Source: Sinohyriopsis cumingii | Taxonomy: Eukaryota; Mollusca; Bivalvia; Unionida; Unionidae | Direction of reading: 5' to 3' | NCBI GenBank assembly: GCA_028554795.2 | Contig: CM068825.1 | Span: forward strand, 160,453,398-160,517,397 | Length of the DNA stretch: 64,000 nt | In this document: positions 54,540 to 64,000 of the stretch, in pieces | How positions within the stretch are numbered: the stretch's first letter is position 1 | Layout of the letters: each line of letters opens with the position of its first letter | The notes under the pieces: generated by a model | What the model was told of the DNA's origin: nothing | Seen by the model: the letters and a program-made list of their open reading frames with translations, nothing else | Databases searched by the model: none | Translations under genes and position numbers: made by a program

Positions 54540-54770
54540 ATGTGGACAGACGTTGAATCTTCAACCCTTGTGTCAACAATGATGTTCAGGACGGACATGC
54601 TTATGTATGTCCGATCCAAGTGGACCGTTGTCCACAGGACCAGCAGCAGCCTGTGGATAAGAAGAGTCTATATAGAGAGACAAGGTTGCCTCAAGAGGAC
54701 TCTGATGTATGGCCCTGCTGTAAGACGAAGTTTGAGGACAAGAAGATGTCGCAAATGCCCTTTATGTTAA
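54540..54770 (+). CDS. Small Arg/Cys-rich end gene 5 (76 aa, possibly frameshifted)
   Basis: ATG 54540 follows a TATA box by ~50 nt and encodes a basic product ending RRSLRTRRCRKCPLC, with its stop 22 nt before a histone-type hairpin. An overlapping frame (54557-54781, stop also just before the hairpin) has a more protein-like composition with Cys pairs (VCPIQVDRCPQDQQQ, VWPCCKTKFEDKK) but no early ATG. The true product may therefore start in the first frame and continue in the second after an indel. Its function is unknown. The transcript layout (TATA, short leader, short ORF, hairpin) is exactly histone-gene-like. Confidence 0.4.
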   Translation: MWTDVESSTLVSTMMFRTDMLMYVRSKWTVVHRTSSSLWIRRVYIERQGCLKRTLMYGPAVRRSLRTRRCRKCPLC

Positions 54771-54787
54771 GGGCATATTAACATAAA

Positions 54788-55151
54788 CCAAAGGCCCTTT
54801 TCAGGGCCAGCCATATTTCTCGAAAAGAGATAGTCTTTCCATTGCCTACCCCTTTTTTTTTTTTTTTTTTTTAAAAAAAAAATCCCATGTTAATTTCCTT
54901 TGTCGCTATATGTTCCCACGATTTTTCTCCATGTTCAAATCCCCTTGTCGCTCAACAGTCCCACGATTTTTTTCCATGTTCATTTCCCTTGTCGCTATAT
55001 GTTCCCACAATTTTTCTCCATGTTAAATTTCCCTTGTCGCTATATGTTCCCACGATTTTTCTCCATGTTAAATTTCCATTGTCGCTATATGTTCCCAAGG
55101 GGTCCTGTAATGCTAATTCCCATTGTCGCTATATTATCCCCCTTCACTACT
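54788..55151. repeat. Right terminal inverted repeat with 45-bp subrepeats
   Basis: This is the inverted partner of 35216-35580. It contains about five ~45-bp subunits (tgtcgctatatgttccca, cgatttttctccatgtt) and ends ...cccccttcactact before the target duplication. The poly-T/poly-A tract at ~54850-54880 is where the two TIRs differ most. Confidence 0.95.
54793..54808 (+). terminator. Histone-type 3' stem-loop, site 5
   Basis: The plus strand reads CCAAAGGCCCTTTTCAGGGC then CAGCCA. The CCAAA lead, 6-bp stem and UUUC loop match the histone consensus. TCTCGAAAAGAGATAG follows, with the purine element at 54823-54830. Confidence 0.75.
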
Positions 55152-55157
55152 CCTGTT
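55152..55157. repeat. Right Polinton target-site duplication (CCTGTT)
   Basis: Exact copy of 35210-35215, immediately outside the right TIR. Confidence 0.95.
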
Positions 55158-55351
55158 GCCTTTTTTAGTGCCATGCCGGCAGCTGTTTCAACGGCACCAA
55201 GTGCGGACGCATTTGCAACAGCTGGAGCTGCAGGTGCAATCAGCACTGGTATCGCCGATAGAAGTGGAAATATACAACCGCTCTTTGCTGTATTGCTAAT
55301 CGCATTCGCAGAACAAGTCGCACGCCACTTTTTTTTTTTTCTTGGCGTCAT
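55158..55351 (-). pseudogene. 5' part of an older virus-like ORF, cut by the Polinton
   Basis: ATG 55351 opens a frame with a basic start (MTPRKKKKWRATCSANAISN), a Gly/Ala/Pro hydrophobic segment (LLSAIPVLIAPAAPAVANAS) and ALGAVETAAGMALKKATG, where it meets the Polinton. The phase continues at 34880-35209 across the insertion. Small hydrophobic proteins with such Ala/Gly segments accompany capsid-like genes in virus-derived elements of invertebrates, and the pseudogene at 55516-56352 is such a capsid-like gene. The identity of the family is uncertain. Confidence 0.5.
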
Positions 55352-55515
55352 TGTAGTGTTTACGATAATTTATTTGGGTCTTGAAACGCCGCTGATTTCA
55401 GAGATATTTTTGCTATATAATTCTTTCTTGATGGTGATTGCAACATTTTAATCTGACCGGGCGTCAGAGTAACATGACGTGATGGTATGACATTATAATA
55501 TTATGAATGATTTAA

Positions 55516-56352
55516 TCACATGTTTTCCACTGGTGCATCAATGAGTCTCATACGTCCACCAACGCCTTCAAGGAACATTGTTATGTCTGACACAATAACA
55601 ATGATTGCTCAGTAACTACCAGGACCAACCGGTATATCATTAACAGTAGCTCGCACGTTTCTGTCAACGACAGATTGTCTGAACAAATCTAGATGTTCCA
55701 GTGAGAAATAATAGATCGGATACAACGACGGAAAATCACGCTGAGATATACGCAGACCATTATCAATGTTTTGATCACGCCCCATATATCTCATGAAACT
55801 AAGATACGCCCGTGCTACGTTGTTTTGTTCGAAATTCATTATTGTCTCCGGATGGTTCCTGGTGTCTGTTTATTCTTGGTGAAATCGTAGACACCCTTAA
55901 TTCGTCAAACACCATGGAGTTTCTTTCTTGATTTTCCAATCTTGCATTATCTTGAAATGCAGCGAATAAATGTCGTGGTGCTGAAAAGCCATGTTGAGAT
56001 GCTATCTGCCATGTAAATGAATGTGCCGTGCTTGTAACTGAGTCAGTGGTCACTGTCAACCATGACAGCGTCGACTTACCACCGCTATCCATCAAAGAGA
56101 ATAGCACTGTTCTTCATTGATTGATGGTGTCATCGTTGGCATCCATAATGCAAGTTTTGATAGTTACACTTTACCATCAGCTACAGCATTATCTCGCCAG
56201 ATTGCATCGTTGATAGTGGCCTTTCGAACTAACTCAACCGTATTTTTGGCCCCAAAGATAACTTTTCTAACATGTGCTGAGGCAGCGGGAAGAAGAGCAG
56301 AAGCAGCATCAGCAGTAACAACAAGAACAACTGCAGGAATAGTCCCAGATTC
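55516..56352 (-). pseudogene. Decayed capsid-like gene of an older virus-derived element
   Basis: Fragments in changing frames run in a consistent order: TINDAIWRDNAVADGKV near 56180-56230, LSKLALWMPTMTPSI, then STAHSFTWQIASQHGFSAPR, SMVFDELRVSTISPR, FPSLYPIYYFSLEHLDLFRQ, SVVDRNVRATVND, and finally IVIVSDITMFLEGVGGRM near 55540. They match the order of motifs I know from a capsid-like protein family (thought to be of double jelly-roll type) that is widespread in invertebrate genomes. Stops and frameshifts occur at ~56160, ~56080, ~55850 and ~55620. It is unrelated in sequence to the Polinton capsid gene and clearly older. Confidence 0.5.
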
Positions 56353-56359
56353 CTAAAGA

Positions 56360-56700
56360 GGAGGTTTGGGAGATGGAGGCATGTGGATCTCAGTTTTCAC
56401 CAGTTTTGCCCTTACTGCCAATACCAGCCCGAATGTTAGTTGTCCTAGATAGAGATACACATTAAAGATACAGGTCACCACCCAACATTCCCTTTTCATG
56501 GTTATCCCCTTCTCTGCGAAACAGAAATACTACCAAATCATGACCAATGTATTATGTGTTGTATGTTTTTGTATGTCTGTTCACAACCAATCAAAAATTA
56601 AACCCCTCGTACATTTGGTGGTAATGTGTGTATAAACACTCATACGATTGCATCCTTCCCTTTTTATTGGTAGGTAAGTACTGGTAAGTCATCCAGCAGG
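56360..56700. other. Intergenic, nothing recognised
   Basis: May include the decayed end of the older virus-like element. No readable motif. Confidence 0.35.
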
Positions 56701-56714
56701 ATGTAGGATTTTAT

Positions 56715-56900
56715 GTAAAAAAGTGTATTGAATTATATAGAAAACTAGGTGTTGGATAGTGTATAAATTTAGGTGTTGGATAAGATATTAAAAAAAATTG
56801 GCGTTGGATAGTGTTTAAAAATAGGGCGATATATAGTATATAGCAATAGGTGTTTAGTAATATAAAAAACTCAGTGTTGGATAGTATAAGACTATTTAAT
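56715..56900. repeat. Degenerate tandem repeat (~38-45 bp)
   Basis: The phrase 'ggtgttggatagtgtat' recurs about five times with AT-rich filler at irregular 36-45-bp spacing. Confidence 0.6.
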
Positions 56901-56941
56901 ATTACATTTACCATAAAAACACATACAACTTAATCCTCATA

Positions 56942-57066
56942 TGAACTGTTTATTTTAACATTTCCCATCTGATGGCTATGCAGTTTCATAAAGATTTATC
57001 CGTATGATTGACACATCGGTGTCACTAAAGCCTCCAGATGGGAAATGTGATGTTTAAACAAACTGT
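56942..57066. mobile_element. Short palindromic MITE-like element
   Basis: The left end 'aactgtttattttaacattt' with 'cccatctg', and the right end read on the other strand ('acagtttgtttaaacatcac', 'atttcccatctg'), are inverted copies ~125 bp apart. No clear target duplication was identified. Confidence 0.45.
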
Positions 57067-57179
57067 CGATAGGATCAACATTGTGGATCTCTTTAAACTC
57101 CAAGATATGACATCCTATTTTAAACAATTTTCGATTATAAAGATAAATTTAACGAGAAAATTTGTTGATGTTATTGGAT

Positions 57180-57290
57180 TTTATGGACTCGTACCACAAG
57201 ATATGACTTGAACGGGATAACAGTCTCAGGGTGAACTGCTCATGCCACAAGTTGTTACCTGAACTGGATACCAGTCTCAGAGTGAACTTC
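57180..57290. repeat. ~55-bp tandem duplication
   Basis: Two adjacent units share 'ccacaag', 'acttgaac/acctgaac', 'ggata', 'cagtctcag' and 'gtgaact'. Confidence 0.5.
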
Positions 57291-57889
57291 GGGGAGATTT
57301 TGGTTTGGTTCGGTGTTTTATGACACAGCAACACAATTATGTTATTTAAATACCGAGACAATTTTGAGTATTGTAGCCGAACTGGGTTGATGAGGTACTT
57401 GGATAAGAATCGGTTTGGTCACCACTCCGGCAGACTAATAACTAGGCCACTGCGACTCCTGCCTCCATTCAAGGACACACGGGGTGACACTTCAGAAAAA
57501 TTATACACCCCCGATCCAGCAGGGTTAGGGGATGAGTGCGGGTATGAAATCATACTTTAAATCTTATGGGGTTGGGCCGTATGCCGAGACTGTTATGTGC
57601 TTACCTGGTGCGAGACAACTGATTAAAATAGATTTTACTTTTGTGACACTTATAGCAACAAAAATGTCGTGACGTTTTGAGAAACTCTGCTCTAACTTTA
57701 GTCAAAATGTGCGTGTATTGTGTACAGGAGTGATCACAATAGTTTTTTCGTTTATGTTGTGGTTTTGTTTCGTCAGACACTAAAATTGATGTCGAAGTAA
57801 AATATAGGATTGATCTGAACTCTTACTTAATGTGCCGTTTGAACGTAAATCGAATAAAGCTCATAATAAATTGTCAGAATAAGTTAGGT

Positions 57890-58790
57890 CAAAATATGTT
57901 ATGTACTTTTAATTTGTTTGATTTGTGTGCTTTTTTCTCCATGACTATATAATATGTATAATTGCATTTTGTGCTTGACCTTGTCCAAAATTTAGTTCCT
58001 GTTGTACCTGACCAGTAACTTTGTTTTGTAAGCAAATAATACATAGTTATAATTTCCCTACGAGTGTGTGTTAAATATTAGGATCATCATCAATAAAAGT
58101 AAACATAATTGTTTGGGTCTGGGTCTAGGACATTTTTATTCCCCATGGAATTACCTGTTGTACCTGATGTTTAACACATTCTTTATTAAAATTTTAGTAA
58201 CATGTTTTATTTGTCTATAACGTAAACTTATTTCGAGAAATGAACTTTGGACCTTCATCCTGGCTCTACTTTTGTGTCTTAGTTTTTCATAGTCTTGTCT
58301 CCTTGAAACATTATTCATTCTGACTTTAACATCTTTAGCAGAATTATTCTTATTGTTGTGTTCAGTATTTGATTTGGGTGGAATTATTCAAATTATTGTT
58401 CAATGGAAATACACAGTGCTCTTCAATAGTATTCTTGGACAGAAACATTATTTTGAATTATAGTGGATTCAGACAATGACATCTTGGATTATATTATTGC
58501 GATTAACTGGAAGACTGTTTGCACATCATCACACTTCAGGCCACTGGTACATTAGTATATTCAGTACTACTGGCACATCAACGTCTTCATCGCTGGATCT
58601 TATTTCGAACACCACTGGAATTAAATTAGAACTTTATTCATTTGGACTGGTGATATAACTTTTTTGAATACTTGGAATTTAATTCTCAATACGGTAAATT
58701 CTTTTCAAGTTTTCACTTTGTATTCTAGAGAAATAAATTATTTATTGAATTTTACAAAACTTTTCTGTTACTTAGTTTAAGATAACGAAG
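57890..58790 (+). repeat. Dispersed unclassified repeat, copy 2 (longest)
   Basis: A collinear match to 7210-7810 and, at its end, to ~4180-4345. The conserved end region contains gagaaataaatta and tttctgttacttagtttaag. It lies just upstream of the PLP-enzyme gene, and part may have been co-opted as 5' flanking sequence, which is not shown here. Confidence 0.5.
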
Positions 58791-58903
58791 TAGTAATAGT
58801 ATACATGTATTTCTCAGACGGATGCTAAATAAATGCAGACCGTTTGTTTACTTTAAAGATATGATTATTGTGTGGGAAAGATAACCAGAAACATAAAATA
58901 AAG

Positions 58904-62518
<3,615 letters not shown>

Positions 62519-62579
62519 TTTTCCTAAAATTTATCATCTTGGATGTTTTTGGAACCTTTGCCTAAATAAAATGTCCTGG

Positions 62580-63525
62580 CATGGAAATCAGAAAACTCTG
62601 AACTTGAGTTTAAAAACAGAATTTTCACTATTAGCCTGAAAGAAACAATCCTTCAAAAGTAACGTCATTTATTATTGGTTAAAACAAATAATAATGCTCA
62701 AACTCAAGTTCGGGATTTTTTGTTATTTCCAAGCTTGGTGATAAGTAGATACGTGTTAGATTTAGTTGTATGATTGTTGGTTTGTTTTTATTCAGGGAAT
62801 TTAATGAATGATTTTGTTGACAATTTTGATAAAAATTTTTCACAGTAGTTTGAATGCTCGCGATGAATAAATGAAATGTATCAAGTAAAAACATTTCATT
62901 TCGATAGGCACAAAAAGCCGACTTCAAAAAGTGATCGCATGTCTGGTGTCCATTGTATTTATGTGACGAATTCACTATCTGCCGTCAGATGTCAGTAGAG
63001 TGATGCTTATTCGAAAATCCTGCGAGCCGCTAGCATAGGGTGTGTCTGGCAACGCGGAAAGCATGACGTTCTATTGTTATGCAAAGCTTGTTTAATCAAG
63101 CGGACGTCTACTGCCCTTGTGGTTAGAAACCAGTAGAGTTTGTGCTATATACTATGTGTAAATTCTAAGTGCAGTAATGGCATATCATTAATCTAATTTG
63201 TGTGAAATGTGTACAGTTATCTGCAGTTGTCTATATTAAATGAACACGATGTTCTAGAGAAAGGTCGGTTTTAACAGAATATGCTTTGCTATTGAGTTTG
63301 CGATGTTATCTCAGTTCTGTCGATTTATCAGTTGTCACTTGAGTGGATCAAAACAATTTGATGGCACATCACATAATATTGCCATGCGTTATAGAGGTTA
63401 AAATTACATGTAAAATCGACCGTTCTTTTCTGCTTGCTAAAACAGTCACAAAAATTAATGATTTGAAACAATAATCCTGGCAAAAAGAAATAGTATTCAA
63501 ATGTGCACCAGATAACAAATAAAAT
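62580..63525. other. Intergenic, nothing recognised
   Basis: Downstream spacer of the PLP-enzyme gene with no supported feature. Confidence 0.45.

Positions 63526-63569
<44 letters not shown>
63526..63569. repeat. (TG)n microsatellite
   Basis: Pure TG for ~44 bp, abutting the 3' end of the minus-strand SINE at 63570. Confidence 0.95.
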
Positions 63570-63570
<1 letters not shown>

Positions 63571-63873
63571 TTTGGATTTTAACATAGCTTTAACAGTTTT
63601 TCAGTTAAATCGCAAGATGTCTGCAGTGTGGCAGTTGATTGTGATGTCCAGCACTGGGGCATCATGCCGCAGACACGTAACATCACGTCCCTCCCAGTCA
63701 CATTATCCTGATACTAGTACGATCAGTCATAACACTAACCTCTTAATGCTGAGCTCCCAGCGAGGCAGCTGTTAGTACCATTTTTGTAAGTCTTTGATAT
63801 GACTCAACCGGGGTTCAAACCCGCAATCTACGGCATCCGAGGCGGATACTCTAAACACTAGACCACCGGAGCT
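63570..63873 (-). mobile_element. tRNA-derived SINE, family A, copy 3
   Basis: The minus strand starts at ~63873 with a ccggtggtctagtgtttagag head and a gggtttgaacccc box B, and ends in 'aaaatccaaatc' followed by (CA)n. It has the same order as 3424-3729. Confidence 0.8.
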
Positions 63874-64000
63874 GTCACCAAATAATATTAAATAACTGGA
63901 TTGTAATTCATGACAGATAAAAGGTCATATCATTTGGTTATAGCGGCATGCCAGTCACTACTGATTACCCATGTCTTCCAAAGGTACATGTTTCCAAATG

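Larger units (their letters stand above)
35216..55151. mobile_element. Near-complete Polinton/Maverick (adintovirus-like) element
   Basis: The 19,936-bp element has ~365-bp terminal inverted repeats starting agtagtgaagggggataata, and a 6-bp duplication. Its gene set is that of Polintons: protein-primed DNA polymerase B, retroviral-type integrase, FtsK/HerA-type packaging ATPase, adenain-like protease, double-jelly-roll capsid protein and several conserved small proteins. Nearly all genes are on the minus strand. The close match of the TIRs indicates a recent insertion. At least four genes carry lesions (35625-36009, 40760-41684, 46986-47504, 52970-53444), so this copy is probably not autonomous unless some lesions are assembly errors in homopolymers. 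Confidence 0.97.

Noticed and set aside
54900-55451. 183-codon plus-strand frame across the right TIR
   Set aside because: It reads through the 45-bp TIR subrepeats and the target duplication into flanking DNA, so it is a chance frame. The flank codes on the minus strand.

Overview
This is nuclear DNA from an invertebrate animal, most likely a lophotrochozoan and plausibly a bivalve mollusc. That placement is inference: the support is a GT-AG spliced metazoan gene, a TMEM186 homologue, several tRNA-derived SINE families, CR1-like and Gypsy-like retroelement remnants, hAT-type MITEs, long (TA)n, (CT)n and (TG)n tracts, and AT-rich gene-poor spacers. No ribosomal or true tRNA gene was seen.

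Layout. Positions 1-26.5 kb are sparse host DNA with a TMEM186-like coding exon (2060-2881, minus), two possible single-pass microproteins (13080-13265 and 26174-26317, minus) and many old repeats, including a Gypsy-type integrase remnant (16.1-17.6 kb) that contains a 479-bp inverted-repeat element with a helicase fragment. From 26890 to 34386 lies a macrosatellite: six 652-bp MITE copies alternating with five 717-bp spacers. Its outer edges are MITE ends flanked by a TGA duplication, and it splits one CR1-like reverse transcriptase (26527-26889 and 34387-34874).

Positions 35216-55151 are a near-complete Polinton/Maverick (adintovirus-like) element of 19,936 bp with ~365-bp terminal inverted repeats and a perfect 6-bp target duplication (CCTGTT). 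Its minus-strand block encodes an adenain-type protease, major capsid protein, pVI-like basic protein, a second capsid-type protein (frameshifted), a membrane protein, an integrase with chromodomain, two paralogous basic proteins, a packaging ATPase, several small proteins, two F-box-like paralogues (one with an in-frame stop), a BIR-domain protein and a protein-primed DNA polymerase B. A plus-strand zinc-knuckle gene is divergent from the polymerase. At the two ends sit small coiled-coil, polyQ or basic genes.

The most striking signal is at the 3' ends of those end genes. Five sites carry a 16-nt hairpin matching the metazoan replication-dependent histone mRNA stem-loop (6-bp stem, UUUC loop), 20-50 nt after a stop codon and followed 14 nt later by a purine-rich element like the U7 snRNA target. 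Several other Polinton transcription units end instead near AATAAA signals. I infer that the end genes make histone-type, non-polyadenylated, S-phase-coupled mRNAs. Three of them share a repeated promoter module.

The Polinton interrupts a reading frame of an older, decayed virus-like element whose capsid-like pseudogene lies at 55516-56352. From 58904 to 62518 is a three-exon fold-type-II PLP enzyme (serine/threonine dehydratase type). The rest of the right flank is repeats and spacer.
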